A stretch of DNA of 64,000 bases from Chitinophaga jiangningensis (GCF_900142605.1 NZ_FRBL01000007.1:186001-250000), one strand, 5' to 3'. Shown: positions 10,188 through 19,750, counted from the stretch's first letter. The notes: a model not told the origin generated them from the sequence alone. Program-made: numbers and translations.

Positions 10188-10233
10188 AGAAACGAAAAAT
10201 GCCGGGGAGATTTCCCCGGCATTTTTCGTTTCT
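10188..10233. terminator. Strong bidirectional terminator between gldJ and bcp
   Basis: Perfect 21-bp arms (10188-10208 and 10213-10233) with a 4-nt loop, T/A-rich outside and GC-rich at the loop end. It lies between convergent gldJ and bcp and would work in both directions. Confidence 0.85.
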
Positions 10234-10246
10234 GACATTTTCCTTT

Positions 10247-10326
10247 GCTGTAAAAAGCGCGAGACCTTCGGTCTCGCGCTTTTTACAGCAAAATCCCCCG
10301 CCAACGGCGGGGGATTTTGCTGTAAA
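10247..10326. terminator. Two competing hairpins sharing one arm
   Basis: Hairpin A is 10247-10266 with 10270-10289. Hairpin B is 10282-10302 with 10306-10326. The segment TTTACAGC (10282-10289) closes A and opens B, so both cannot form fully at once; its complement GCTGTAAA occurs at both outer ends. The location between convergent gldJ and bcp suggests transcription termination. Confidence 0.8.
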
Positions 10327-10788
10327 TTATTTCCAGATCTCCAGAATCTCTTCCGTATGATTCTTCGTATCCGGCTTCTTAATGATGTGATCAATTACGC
10401 CCTCTCCATTAATCAGGAAAGTAGTTCTGTGAATGCCATCATAAGTTTTACCCATCATTTTCTTTTCACCCCAAACGCCGTACTGGTTCACGATTTTCTT
10501 GTCTTCATCGGCCAGTAAGGTGAAAGGCAGTTCATATTTTTCAATGAACTTCTGGTGGCTTTGTTCACTGTCGGTGCTAACACCAACTACTGCATAACCT
10601 TTTTTAAGGAGGTCACTATAGTTATCACGGAGGTTGCAGGCCTGGGCGGTGCAGCCTGGTGTCATGTCTTTCGGGTAAAAGTACAGCACCACTCTTTTCC
10701 CTTTGAAATCAGTGAGAGAAACGGTTTTGCCGTGTTGGTCCTTTCCTTTGAAAACCGGCGCTTTATCGCCTTCTTTTAATGCTGCCAT
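10327..10788 (-). CDS. bcp: Thiol peroxidase of the Bcp/PrxQ peroxiredoxin family
   Basis: 153 residues, typical for Bcp. It reduces hydrogen and organic peroxides at the expense of thioredoxin in the cytosol. The peroxidatic Cys46 lies in PKDMTPGCTAQAC and the resolving Cys51 five residues on, the PrxQ arrangement. Other conserved blocks are FYPKD, the GVSTDS strand and RTTFLI near the C-terminus. It has no signal peptide. The upstream M23 peptidase gene lies beyond it on the same strand, and the convergent gldJ is separated from it by three hairpins. Confidence 0.95.
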   Translation of the reverse strand: MAALKEGDKAPVFKGKDQHGKTVSLTDFKGKRVVLYFYPKDMTPGCTAQACNLRDNYSDLLKKGYAVVGVSTDSEQSHQKFIEKYELPFTLLADEDKKIVNQYGVWGEKKMMGKTYDGIHRTTFLINGEGVIDHIIKKPDTKNHTEEILEIWK

Positions 10789-10810
10789 GATGATATAAGA
10801 TTTTATGTGT

Positions 10811-12505
10811 TTATCTTTTAAATGTGAGACGATAGGAGCCTTCGTTGCCGGCGATGTCCGTAACCTTCATTACGAGTACATGCGAGCCGGGGCCGCAATT
10901 TTCGTCAAACGTGTAGGTGAGTACGTTACCTTTCCTGGAAAAGAGTAACCATTTACCATCCAGCTCTGCGCGGTAGCTTTTGATACCGGAGGCATCGCTC
11001 ATGGCGAAGGATATTTTGCCCGCTTTGCTGAGGATAGCTCCGGGCTTGATTCCCAGCGGAGTTACTTTTGGTGCTATTGTATCTATTTCCAGGTGGAAAG
11101 TGCCGAAATCACGGAAGGTACCTTTATACCATCCGTGTTCCAGTGTGGTGGCTGATACGCTGCTGCCCTCTCCTTCTCTCACCATCACCACTTTACTTTC
11201 CAGGCCATCAGGAACTGGTTTGGTCGCATGGAGCCTTACGCTGAAATAATCGTGAACCGGCACCAGCGCGGTATGCAGGCGGAAATTATTGGATATGGAT
11301 TTAGCACTGGTAGCTGCCGTTTCCGCATATTTAAAGCAGATATTGTCGTACAGCGCCTGTTCATCCAGGTAAAATTCAACCCGGTTATTTTCAAAGATGT
11401 TATTGGAGCCGGGGTACATGGTATTGGCACAACTGGCTTCCGGCGCGGGTTCCGCGGATTGCTGCAGGGCAAATTTCACAGTGGAGGTATTGCCATAGGC
11501 ATCTTTTACGAGCAGCTGCATGTTATGCACAGCACCGTCTGTGAGGTCTACGGTACCGTCACCATTGAGGTCCCGGTAAATATCCAGTTCATTGCCTGGC
11601 AGGGAAAACAGCAATTGCAGATATGGCCCGCCCCCTTTTTTTACCTTATAGTCGATATGTGCATTGAGGTACCTGGTTTCTTCATAACCAATATTATCCA
11701 GCTGAAAATCGATTTCAGGTTCATCGTTATGAATGAGTGTGGCCTCGTAGATGCCGTAGGTATTAGGCACGTTGTTCATGCGGTCGATGGCGCCAACGGC
11801 CACTCCTGCTTTGTTGGCGGCTACCTGGATCACTGGCTGTGTGGTTACGTAAGTATTGCCAACCTTTTTTACGAGTACGATTTTAGGCGACTGCTCATAG
11901 ATACTTTTTTCGCGGTCATAGATCGCGATGCGGTATACATCCGGGGCTTTTGAGTCTGCTATTTCAAAACCGAACAGCAATGGGTTCAAAGGCTTTTCGG
12001 TAGCGGTATTTCTGATTTCGAAGTGGAGATGTGGGCCTGCGCTTCCGCCGGTGTTACCACTATAGGCTACGAGGTCCCCTTTTTTAACGGGAAATTTTCC
12101 CGGTGGAATGGTAAGATCCGTTGCCCAGCTTTCCTGTTGGTATTGCTGGCGTTTAACGTAAGCCTGCAATGCAGGGAAATAGCTGTTGAGATGGGCATAC
12201 ACCGTAGTATAGCCATTAGGGTGGGTAATGTACAGCACATTACCGAATCCCGTGTGGGATACGCCTATGCGACTCACATAACCTTCTGCGGCGGCGTGTA
12301 CCGGCAGGTTTTCGCGTTGCTGTGTTTTAATATCCATCCCGGAATGGAAGTGGTTTGGCCGCAGTTCACCGAAGTTGCCGGCCAGTTGAATGGGGATATT
12401 CAGGGGATTCCTGAAGTATCCCTGGGGGTAGTTTTTTTCAGTGCCGGGCGTCTGGGCATTTAACAAATACGGGAGTAAGCAAAATAATCCTATGACCTTC
12501 TTCAT
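10811..12505 (-). CDS. Secreted M23-family metallopeptidase
   Basis: 564 residues from the ATG at 12505, which directly precedes a signal peptide (KKVIGLFCLLPYLLNAQ); an in-frame ATG at 12526 is less likely. The LytM/M23 zinc peptidase domain occupies roughly residues 45-180: HFHSGMD supplies the first His and Asp, and GPHLHFE the HxH motif. This family cleaves peptidoglycan peptides. The remaining 380 residues are beta-rich, probably Ig-like domains (SDASGIKSYRAELDG and a C-terminal LVMKVTDIAGN segment), and may localise the enzyme. It ends 22 nt before bcp. Confidence 0.88.
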   Translation of the reverse strand: MKKVIGLFCLLPYLLNAQTPGTEKNYPQGYFRNPLNIPIQLAGNFGELRPNHFHSGMDIKTQQRENLPVHAAAEGYVSRIGVSHTGFGNVLYITHPNGYTTVYAHLNSYFPALQAYVKRQQYQQESWATDLTIPPGKFPVKKGDLVAYSGNTGGSAGPHLHFEIRNTATEKPLNPLLFGFEIADSKAPDVYRIAIYDREKSIYEQSPKIVLVKKVGNTYVTTQPVIQVAANKAGVAVGAIDRMNNVPNTYGIYEATLIHNDEPEIDFQLDNIGYEETRYLNAHIDYKVKKGGGPYLQLLFSLPGNELDIYRDLNGDGTVDLTDGAVHNMQLLVKDAYGNTSTVKFALQQSAEPAPEASCANTMYPGSNNIFENNRVEFYLDEQALYDNICFKYAETAATSAKSISNNFRLHTALVPVHDYFSVRLHATKPVPDGLESKVVMVREGEGSSVSATTLEHGWYKGTFRDFGTFHLEIDTIAPKVTPLGIKPGAILSKAGKISFAMSDASGIKSYRAELDGKWLLFSRKGNVLTYTFDENCGPGSHVLVMKVTDIAGNEGSYRLTFKR

Positions 12506-12526
12506 ACCTGCAAATATAGTATTCAA

Positions 12527-12970
12527 TGACTAGCTGAAAGTTAGTGATTTACAGGCAGAATATTTTCGTGTATACGTGTACGTTAAACCTGGCAAGGCTG
12601 CCGGGGGTGAACCAGGCAGCCTAAGGGATAAATACTACAGACCTGCGCACAAAGTACTGGCTCCCCAATGGCGGAAGGAGAACGTTCAACTTCATACAGG
12701 TAGCGTGTGAAAAAAAAACTACATTGGTAAGTGTTTAGAGAATTCTGTTTGTGTCCTTTTGATTACGCATAATGTATAGGAGCTCCTACAAATGCAATAG
12801 ATATGCCAATCTATAAAACTATGTTAAAAATTGCATGTTTTAAGCCTGTAATCTGACGAGTAATCTATATATAATGAGGTCTTTTTCAGGGGCTACAGAA
12901 CAACTTTAATCGAGTATAATAAAACCTGAATGCTTTTCGTACATTAGTTGCCGCAAAGCAATAAAATACG
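12527..12970. other. Intergenic gap before gldA
   Basis: No coding potential seen. It holds a possible hairpin (GGCTGCC at 12596-12602 with GGCAGCC at 12615-12621) and a perfect 12-bp palindrome TAGGAGCTCCTA at 12777-12788, which could be an operator. It separates the divergent M23 and gldA genes, so it should contain both promoters. Confidence 0.5.
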
Positions 12971-12973
12971 TTG

Positions 12974-13882
12974 ATGTCAATTAAGGTTTCATCACTCACC
13001 AAGATTTACGGGGAACAAACAGCAGTAAATGCCATCTCCTTTGAGTTAAAAAAAGGAGAAATCACCGGCTTTCTGGGGCCCAACGGTGCAGGAAAATCCA
13101 CCACCATGAAAATGATTACCGGCTACCTGCCTCCCAGCAGCGGCACCGCCACCGTGTGCGGTTTCGATATTGTGAAGGAGTCGCTGGAAGTACGTAAAAG
13201 AGTGGGGTACCTGCCGGAATCTAATCCTTTGTACTACGACATGTACGTAAAGGAGTTCCTGGAATTTATGGCGGGTGTGCACCAGCTGGGGAAAGCAGCC
13301 TCAAAGCGGATAGCCGAAGTGATTGACCTTACCGGCCTGACGCCGGAGAGCAAAAAAAAGCTGGGAGCCTTATCCAATGGCTATAAGCAACGTGTAGGAC
13401 TGGCCCATGCACTGTTGCATGATCCGGAGGTATTAATCCTGGACGAGCCTACCACCGGCCTCGATCCTAACCAGCTGGCCGAGATAAGAAACCTGATAAA
13501 AACGCTGGGGCAAAACAAAACGGTCGTATTATCTACCCATATTATGCAGGAAGTGGAAGCCCTGTGCGACCGTGTAATGATCATTAACAAAGGGAATATT
13601 ATTGCAGACGATAAACTCGCGGTGCTACGGCAGGCGGGTGCCGGCAACGGGTATATTGAGGTAAGCTTCGGCGAAATGGTGACCATGGGCGAGCTGCTGG
13701 ACATATCCGGCGTAAGCCGGGCAGAAGCACAGGAAGGCAACTACTGGCGCCTGTACACGGCCGAGGTGGAGGCAGTTAGAAAAAACCTCTTACAATTTGC
13801 TTTGATTAATAACAGGAACATACTTTCTTTGCAGAGCAATTCACAAAGCCTGGAGACCATATTCCGGGACCTGACAAAGTGA
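12974..13882 (+). CDS. gldA: ABC transporter ATP-binding subunit GldA
   Basis: 302 residues from the ATG at 12974. Walker A is GPNGAGKST (residues 35-43), the signature is LSNGYKQR near 133, Walker B is VLILDEPTTGLDP near 155, and the H-loop is STHIMQE. The C-terminal 80 residues form the extra domain seen in GldA. In gliding Bacteroidota GldA associates with the GldFG permease; those genes are not in this window, and gldA is also unlinked from gldFG in Flavobacterium. A generic ABC-2 type ATPase is the alternative. It is followed by eno 82 nt later. Confidence 0.8.
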   Translation: MSIKVSSLTKIYGEQTAVNAISFELKKGEITGFLGPNGAGKSTTMKMITGYLPPSSGTATVCGFDIVKESLEVRKRVGYLPESNPLYYDMYVKEFLEFMAGVHQLGKAASKRIAEVIDLTGLTPESKKKLGALSNGYKQRVGLAHALLHDPEVLILDEPTTGLDPNQLAEIRNLIKTLGQNKTVVLSTHIMQEVEALCDRVMIINKGNIIADDKLAVLRQAGAGNGYIEVSFGEMVTMGELLDISGVSRAEAQEGNYWRLYTAEVEAVRKNLLQFALINNRNILSLQSNSQSLETIFRDLTK

Positions 13883-13964
13883 TCCCCGTTGGTTTTTGCA
13901 ATGTAAGTGCTCATTATTAATAGTTTACAGTACTAGCCATATAACAATTTATAATTTTCGAACT

Positions 13965-15257
13965 ATGAGTATTATTTCAGAAATCCATGCCAGACAAATT
14001 CTGGATAGCCGCGGTAATCCTACTATTGAGGTAGACGTAACAACTGAAGATGGTCATTTTGGCCGTGCGGCGGTACCTTCCGGAGCTTCTACAGGTAAAC
14101 ACGAAGCAGTAGAGCTGCGCGACAATGATAAGAGCGTTTACATGGGTAAAGGTGTACTGCAGGCGGTAAACAACGTTAACGAAATTATTGCAGCAGAACT
14201 GGAAGGCTGGGACGTAACCGACCAGGCTGGTATTGATAAATTGCTGATCGAACTCGACGGCACTCCAAATAAAGCTAAACTGGGTGCAAACGCTACCCTG
14301 GCAGTGAGCATGGCAGTTGCTAAAGCAGCTGCTGAAGTATGCAACCAGCCACTGTACCGTTACCTGGGTGGTGTGAACGCCTTCACCCTGCCTGTACCTT
14401 TGATGAACATCATCAACGGTGGTGTGCACGCTGATAACAAAATCGACTTCCAGGAATTCATGATCGTACCTGTAGGTGCTGCTACCTTCTCCGAAGGGCT
14501 GCGCTGGGGCGTGGAAGTATTCCACCACCTGAAATCCGTTCTGAAAAAGAAAGGTTACAGCACTAACGTAGGTGACGAAGGCGGTTTCGCTCCTGAAATT
14601 CAGAGCAACGAAGAAGCTATCGAAACTGTACTGGAAGCTATCAAAGCTGCCGGCTACGTTCCTGGCGAACAAATCGCTATCGCACTGGATGCTGCCAGCA
14701 GCGAAATGTTCAACGATGCTGACAAAACTTACAAATTCTACAAATCTTCCCAGAAAGTTATCTCCAGCGATGAAATGGTAGCTTACTGGGCTGAATGGTG
14801 CGCTAAATATCCTATCGTTTCCATCGAAGACGGTATGGCTGAAGACGATTGGGATGGCTGGAAAAAACTGACGCAGGCCGTTGGTGACAAAGTACAGCTG
14901 GTAGGTGACGATCTGTTCGTTACTAACGTAATCCGCCTGAAAGAAGGTATCGATAAAGGTATCGGTAACAGCATCCTGATCAAAGTAAACCAGATCGGTA
15001 CTGTAACTGAAACCATCGATGCAGTAAACATGGCACACAAAGCCGGTTACACTTCCATCATGAGCCACCGCTCCGGTGAAACCGAAGATACCACTATCGC
15101 TGACCTGGCGGTAGCACTGAACTGCGGTCAGATCAAAACCGGTTCTGCTTCCCGTACCGACCGTATGGCTAAGTACAATCAGCTGATCCGTATCGAAGAG
15201 CAGCTGGAATCAAACGCGGTTTACCCAGGTAAATCCATCAAATTTGGTAAAAAGTAA
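13965..15257 (+). CDS. eno: Enolase
   Basis: 430 residues, the standard length. It interconverts 2-phosphoglycerate and phosphoenolpyruvate in glycolysis. The start at 13965 (MSIISEIHARQ) matches the family N-terminus; the open frame extends 23 codons upstream but without family similarity. Motifs: LDSRGNPTIEVDV at the start, GGVHADNKIDFQEFM near 155, the metal ligands around VSIEDGMAEDDW and LVGDDLFVTN, and the signature IMSHRSGETEDT near 365. Codon use looks highly biased, as expected for an abundant glycolytic protein. Confidence 0.98.
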   Translation: MSIISEIHARQILDSRGNPTIEVDVTTEDGHFGRAAVPSGASTGKHEAVELRDNDKSVYMGKGVLQAVNNVNEIIAAELEGWDVTDQAGIDKLLIELDGTPNKAKLGANATLAVSMAVAKAAAEVCNQPLYRYLGGVNAFTLPVPLMNIINGGVHADNKIDFQEFMIVPVGAATFSEGLRWGVEVFHHLKSVLKKKGYSTNVGDEGGFAPEIQSNEEAIETVLEAIKAAGYVPGEQIAIALDAASSEMFNDADKTYKFYKSSQKVISSDEMVAYWAEWCAKYPIVSIEDGMAEDDWDGWKKLTQAVGDKVQLVGDDLFVTNVIRLKEGIDKGIGNSILIKVNQIGTVTETIDAVNMAHKAGYTSIMSHRSGETEDTTIADLAVALNCGQIKTGSASRTDRMAKYNQLIRIEEQLESNAVYPGKSIKFGKK

Positions 15258-15281
15258 GTGATTACTTCCAGATAATTCATT

Positions 15282-15317
15282 CGCGGGCAGATACTTAAAT
15301 GTGGCTGCCCGCGTTTT
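15282..15317 (+). terminator. eno terminator
   Basis: Arms CGCGGGCAG (15282-15290) and CTGCCCGCG (15305-15313) are followed by TTTT, 25 nt after the eno stop. Confidence 0.75.
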
Positions 15318-15346
15318 ATTTTGAACTACAAGTTGTAATTTGCAGT

Positions 15347-15664
15347 ATGCAGAAAATCAAATCCATAAAAGTACCTGGCCTGTTAAAGAATTTCTTCTTT
15401 GTAGCAGGTGGCCTTTTCCTGTTATGGATCGCCTTTCTGGATAAAACCAACCTGATGTACCAGTACCAGTTCCAGTCGGAAGTGAATAAACTGGAATCTC
15501 AGAAAGAGTTCTTTATCAGTGAGATAAAGAAAACCAAGGAAGAACAGCAGGAACTCCTTTCCAGCCCCGAAAAACTTGAGAAATTCGCCCGGGAAAAGTA
15601 CTTCATGAAAAAAGACAATGAAGACCTCTTTATCCTCACCCCTACCCCTCCACCGGCTAAGTAG
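15347..15664 (+). CDS. FtsB/DivIC-like septum formation initiator protein
   Basis: 105 residues from the ATG at 15347; the longer frame upstream has no support and crosses the eno terminator. Layout: short basic N-terminus, one membrane segment (about residues 15-31), then a coiled-coil stretch (VNKLESQKEFFISEIKKTKEEQQ) and the conserved EKLEKFAREKYFMKKDNEDLF block typical of FtsB/DivIC. Such proteins bridge FtsL and FtsQ in the divisome. Placement next to eno is a frequent arrangement for ftsB-type genes. The proline-rich tail is unremarkable. Confidence 0.85.
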   Translation: MQKIKSIKVPGLLKNFFFVAGGLFLLWIAFLDKTNLMYQYQFQSEVNKLESQKEFFISEIKKTKEEQQELLSSPEKLEKFAREKYFMKKDNEDLFILTPTPPPAK

Positions 15665-15777
15665 CCAGGCCCCGTCAATTGGCCATCTCAAAAAAATACC
15701 TTAATTTAACAATAGATTCTGCACATCTGTCGTTTATATTGCTGTTAACTATATTTCCTGTATTAAATTAGTAATGC

Positions 15778-15996
15778 ATGAGTAATTTTACACATTCTGT
15801 CCTTTCTAATCTGTGTCTTGTTACTGCCAGCGACCTTCAGCATCTTAACCAGGAACAACCTAGCCTCAGTACCGAGGTAGAAGCCAGCCTGGAAAATGTG
15901 AAGTCTACACTGAACACTGTCAGCTACTCCCCCCGGATGTCTACCTTACAGCAAATCTTCGACTACGCCGCCAGCACAGCCGAAAAACAGCTATAA
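15778..15996 (+). CDS. Small conserved-looking protein, function unknown
   Basis: 72 residues, helical and slightly acidic, with no signal peptide, membrane segment or motif that I recognise. The C-terminal half (STLQQIFDYAASTAEKQL) looks amphipathic. It sits between the FtsB-like gene and nth on the same strand, with good spacing on both sides. It is judged real because composition and codon use match the neighbours and no better frame exists. Confidence 0.6.
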   Translation: MSNFTHSVLSNLCLVTASDLQHLNQEQPSLSTEVEASLENVKSTLNTVSYSPRMSTLQQIFDYAASTAEKQL

Positions 15997-16077
15997 TCGT
16001 ATATTCCACAACGTTATGAAACTGATTCCCTGCTCCACGCAGGTGGAATAAAAAAGCAATTTCTCTATCTTTACAGC

Positions 16078-16725
16078 ATGACTAAAAAAGAGCGCTACGC
16101 ATTTGTGCTGGACTACTTTGAAAAGCATGCGCCGAATGCAGAAACCGAACTCATTTACGATAATCCATATCAACTGCTGGTAGCCGTTATACTCTCCGCC
16201 CAGTGTACTGATAAACGGGTGAATATGACCACCCCTGCTATATTTGAAAAGTACCCGGATGTAGCAGCACTCAGTCATGCCACGTTCGATGACTTATTTC
16301 CGCTCATCCGAAGCATTAGTTATCCTAACAATAAAACCAAACACCTTATTGGCATGGCCAATATGGTGATGGAAGACTTCAACGGAGAAATACCTTCCAC
16401 CGTACCCGAACTGGTGAAACTGCCAGGCGTAGGCCGCAAAACGGCTAATGTAATCACTTCCGTGGTACACCAGCAACCCAATATGGCCGTGGATACACAC
16501 GTGTTCCGCGTGAGTGCCCGCCTGGGACTTACTACCAACGCCAAAACACCTTTACAAACCGAACTGCAGCTGATCAAAAATATCCCGAAGGATAAGATCT
16601 ACATCGCTCATCACTGGCTGATCCTGCATGGCCGCTATATCTGCCTGGCACGTAGTCCAAAATGCGGCGAATGTGCCCTGCGCCCTGCCTGCAAATACTA
16701 TAAAACATTGATAAAAGCCAGCTAA
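16078..16725 (+). CDS. nth: Endonuclease III
   Basis: 215 residues, the usual length. A bifunctional DNA glycosylase/AP lyase that removes oxidised pyrimidines in base-excision repair. The helix-hairpin-helix LPGVGRKTANVI (near residue 118) contains the catalytic Lys, and AVDTHVFRV supplies the catalytic Asp. The C-terminal C-x6-C-x2-C-x5-C pattern (CLARSPKCGECALRPAC) binds the 4Fe-4S cluster. No oddities. Confidence 0.97.
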   Translation: MTKKERYAFVLDYFEKHAPNAETELIYDNPYQLLVAVILSAQCTDKRVNMTTPAIFEKYPDVAALSHATFDDLFPLIRSISYPNNKTKHLIGMANMVMEDFNGEIPSTVPELVKLPGVGRKTANVITSVVHQQPNMAVDTHVFRVSARLGLTTNAKTPLQTELQLIKNIPKDKIYIAHHWLILHGRYICLARSPKCGECALRPACKYYKTLIKAS

Positions 16726-16851
16726 TACCCTGGCAAACGCGCCACCAGCAAAACTTTTGAAACAGACAGGGTTTCTGTCAGGTTATCATATTTTTTTGTT
16801 GCTCATATCCAGATTTTATTATCTTAAGCCACATTTTAAGATTAAACCGTT

Positions 16852-18075
16852 ATGAGATTATCAACGCGATTGCAGCTTTCTTTCATGATGTTCCTGGAGT
16901 TCTTTACCTGGGGTGCATGGTTCGTCACATTGGGAACCTTCGTTATCCACAACCTCCGGAATACTACCGATAACAGTGTAAGTACTGCTTTCCTCACCCA
17001 GTCATACGGCGCCATTATTGCTCCGTTTATTGTGGGTATCCTGGCCGACCGCTTCTTTTCTGCCCAGATCATGCTGGGAGTGATTCACCTCCTGGGTGCC
17101 GTGCTGTTATGGTTCTGTGGCAGTATGACTGATTTCGGACCTTTCTACGGCCTTATCCTCGCTTACATGATCCTCTATATGCCTACACTGGCGCTGGTAA
17201 ATTCCATCTCCTTCCGGCAGATGGCTGATCCGAGCAAGGACTTTTCCGTGATCCGCGTATTTGGTACCGCAGGCTGGATCATTGCAGGGCTGATTATTGG
17301 CAAGCTTGGCTGGGAACAAAGCAACACCTTACAGCTTACATTCAAAATGGCGGCTGTTTCCTCGCTTATTTTGGGCTTATACAGCTTTAGCTTACCCAAA
17401 ACACCTCCTTTGAAAAAAGGCAGTAAAATCGACGTAAAAGAGATCCTGGGACTGGATGCTATCGGTATGCTGAAAGATCCTTCCTATCGCATCTTCTTCA
17501 TCTCCTCCATCCTCATTTGTATTCCACTGGCCTTTTACTATAACTTCACCAACCCGTTTCTGAATGAAATCCACATGCAGGCAGCCGCGGCTAAGCAGTC
17601 GCTGGGCCAGGTTTCAGAAGTATTGTTCATGCTGATTATTCCGTTCCTGTTCCGCCGCCTAGGTGTGAAATGGATGCTGGGTATCGGTATGCTGGCCTGG
17701 GGTATCCGCTACCTGCTGTTTGCGAATGGCGATGTGGATGCTAACCTATGGATGCTGCTGGTGGGCATACTGTTGCATGGTGTGTGCTACGACTTCTTCT
17801 TCGTTACCGGACAGATTTATACAGATCGTAAGGCAGGTGAGAAATTCAAAAGCTCTGCACAAGGCTTTGTTACGCTGGCCACTTATGGCGTAGGAATGCT
17901 GATCGGGTTTCTCCTCAGCGGCCCTATCGTTGAAAAATACAGGACAGGTCCTGATACGCACGACTGGCACGCCATCTGGCTGATTCCAGCTGGTATTGCG
18001 GTGGCAGTGCTCGTACTGTTCCTGATTGCGTTTAAAGACAAGGATAGTGATTCTTCAGCAGTTATAAACCACTAG
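16852..18075 (+). CDS. MFS transporter, nucleoside-permease-like
   Basis: 407 residues with about 12 membrane segments. The N-terminus (MRLSTRLQLSFMMFLEFFTWGAWFVTLGTF) resembles the nucleoside:H+ symporter family (NupG/XapB-like), which in Bacteroidota is often linked to sugar or sugar-acid catabolism. It is followed after only 4 nt by a Gfo/Idh/MocA oxidoreductase, so the two are probably co-transcribed and the substrate may be whatever that enzyme oxidises. The true substrate cannot be read from sequence. Confidence 0.8.
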   Translation: MRLSTRLQLSFMMFLEFFTWGAWFVTLGTFVIHNLRNTTDNSVSTAFLTQSYGAIIAPFIVGILADRFFSAQIMLGVIHLLGAVLLWFCGSMTDFGPFYGLILAYMILYMPTLALVNSISFRQMADPSKDFSVIRVFGTAGWIIAGLIIGKLGWEQSNTLQLTFKMAAVSSLILGLYSFSLPKTPPLKKGSKIDVKEILGLDAIGMLKDPSYRIFFISSILICIPLAFYYNFTNPFLNEIHMQAAAAKQSLGQVSEVLFMLIIPFLFRRLGVKWMLGIGMLAWGIRYLLFANGDVDANLWMLLVGILLHGVCYDFFFVTGQIYTDRKAGEKFKSSAQGFVTLATYGVGMLIGFLLSGPIVEKYRTGPDTHDWHAIWLIPAGIAVAVLVLFLIAFKDKDSDSSAVINH

Positions 18076-18079
18076 TACT

Positions 18080-19273
18080 ATGGCAAAGATAGCAATGCTC
18101 GGCTCGGGCTTCATCGGGCGCTTTTATGCAGATTCCCTGCAGGGTCAGCGCAGTCGCGACAAAATCGTCAGCATCTATTCCCGCAGGGAAGAGAGTGCGA
18201 AGAAATTTGCGGAAGATTATAAGGTTACGCACTGGACTACCACCATGGAGGAGGCAGTTGCCAACCCGGAAGTGGAGGTGGTTTGCGTCTCCCTCCCTAA
18301 CAACCTTCATGAAGCAGCAGTCGAACTTTGCTGCAAACATAAAAAAGCGGTGATCTGTACCAAGCCACTGGGGCGCAACGCCGCTGAAGCTAAACGGATG
18401 CTCGAAGCGGTAGAAAAAGCCGGCATCTTCCATGGTTACCTGGAGGACCTGGTATACACACCTAAATTCCTGAAAGCACTGGAAAGCGTGCAGCAGGGCG
18501 CCCTCGGGCGTATCTTGTGGGCTAAGTCACGCGAAACGCATCCTGGCCCGCATAGCGAATGGTTCTGGGATAAAGAGCAGGCAGGTGGTGGCTGTATCCT
18601 CGACCTGGGTTGCCATTGTGTGGAAATCGCACGCAGCTTTATTGGCAAAGACGTGAAGCCGGTAGAAGTCATGTGCTGGGCCGATACGCAGGTAAAGCCT
18701 ATTGATGCGGAAGACCATGCCATTGGTTTGGTGAAATATGAAAACGGTGCCATCGGGCAGTTTGAAGTAAGCTGGACCTTCCGTGGCGGGCTTGATCTCC
18801 GCGATGAAGTGATGGGTACAGAAGGTACCATCTGGCTGAACAGCTTCCTGCGCACAGGTTTCGATATGTTTACCACCGGCAAGGGGGCCGACTATGTAGC
18901 AGAAAAAGCGGAAAGTAACAGTGGCTGGCTGTTTCCGGTGGGCGATGAGCTCAATGAACTGGGTTACAACCACATGTTTACAGATATGTTTAATGCTATG
19001 GAAGATGGCAAGGCCGCCCGGGAAACCTTCTACGACGGCTATGTAGTGAATGCGATACTGGATGCGGCCTACAAAAGTGCAGCTTCCAAGCAATGGGAGC
19101 CGGTACAGCTGGAAATATGGCGTGGTAAAGAAGGATTAAGCAAGGAAAAGACCCAGCAGGACTACGATGAGCAGTATTACCTGGTGAAAGAGGAAATGAC
19201 CCATTTTGGCGCGAAAAAAGTGATTTTGAAGGATAAGAAAACGGGTCAGATTATAGAGAAAACATTGGCTTAG
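18080..19273 (+). CDS. Gfo/Idh/MocA-family oxidoreductase
   Basis: 397 residues. The N-terminal Rossmann domain shows GSGFIG (residues 8-13) for NAD(P) binding, and CTKPLGR near residue 94 is the family's EKP-type motif. The C-terminal alpha/beta domain carries the substrate pocket; LDLGCHCVE near 175 matches the usual GGxxxDxGxH region. Members oxidise sugars, inositols or related polyols. Operon partner of the MFS transporter upstream, suggesting uptake followed by oxidation. The substrate is unknown. Confidence 0.88.
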   Translation: MAKIAMLGSGFIGRFYADSLQGQRSRDKIVSIYSRREESAKKFAEDYKVTHWTTTMEEAVANPEVEVVCVSLPNNLHEAAVELCCKHKKAVICTKPLGRNAAEAKRMLEAVEKAGIFHGYLEDLVYTPKFLKALESVQQGALGRILWAKSRETHPGPHSEWFWDKEQAGGGCILDLGCHCVEIARSFIGKDVKPVEVMCWADTQVKPIDAEDHAIGLVKYENGAIGQFEVSWTFRGGLDLRDEVMGTEGTIWLNSFLRTGFDMFTTGKGADYVAEKAESNSGWLFPVGDELNELGYNHMFTDMFNAMEDGKAARETFYDGYVVNAILDAAYKSAASKQWEPVQLEIWRGKEGLSKEKTQQDYDEQYYLVKEEMTHFGAKKVILKDKKTGQIIEKTLA

Positions 19274-19281
19274 AATTATAC

Positions 19282-19359
19282 TTCCTGAAATGCCCGTCCG
19301 CCTGCGGCGGACGGGCATTTCAGGAAAAAGGTGGGACCGCTGGTCTCACCTTTTTCCTG
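19282..19359. terminator. Two competing hairpins sharing one arm
   Basis: Hairpin A pairs 19282-19302 with 19306-19326. Hairpin B pairs 19321-19338 with 19342-19359 (one G-T pair). CAGGAA at 19321-19326 belongs to both, and its complement TTCCTG lies at both outer ends. It sits between convergent genes, as expected of a bidirectional terminator. Confidence 0.8.
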
Positions 19360-19366
19360 CATTATA

Positions 19367-19750
19367 TTATTTAGCAATCAACCCTTTAGCCTGATAAAAT
19401 GCGAAGCCATTATCCAGCATGGCTTTAATATCTCCCAAAACCTGATTTTCCGCTTTTTTAATATGAAAGCAGGATTTCCCTTTCAACAGTGGGCGCAGGG
19501 ATGGGGGGATATCCGCAAATTCATTGGGGTGGGAATAAATCGGGAAGAAGTATAACCCCACGTATTTTTCGTAGGCTGCTACCCCGCCGAAGTACAACTC
19601 CGGGTATTTGCGCCCCGCCAGCTCTACTTCAAAAGGATAATACATGTCGTATCGGTTGTTTTTGCCATCGGCCCTGGGGACCAGTGGTGGCACATAGTGA
19701 TCCAGCAACGAATGAATCGAACTATAGATCTCAGGGATAATCGTGTTCAT
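19367..19750 (-). CDS. Small DUF1801-like protein
   Basis: 127 residues from the ATG at 19750, 7 nt after the upstream stop; an earlier ATG at 19795 would overlap the preceding gene. The segments GGVAAYEKYVGLYFFP and LKGKSCFHIKK resemble the YdhG/DUF1801 fold (small proteins of unknown function related to the frataxin-like fold). No signal peptide or catalytic motif is seen. It is likely co-transcribed with the DUF6134-like gene upstream. The family assignment is tentative. Confidence 0.6.
   Translation of the reverse strand: MNTIIPEIYSSIHSLLDHYVPPLVPRADGKNNRYDMYYPFEVELAGRKYPELYFGGVAAYEKYVGLYFFPIYSHPNEFADIPPSLRPLLKGKSCFHIKKAENQVLGDIKAMLDNGFAFYQAKGLIAK

Noticed and set aside
13977..15068. 363-codon open frame antisense to eno
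   Set aside because: It mirrors the enolase gene; codon bias in eno keeps the antisense frame open. No family resemblance.
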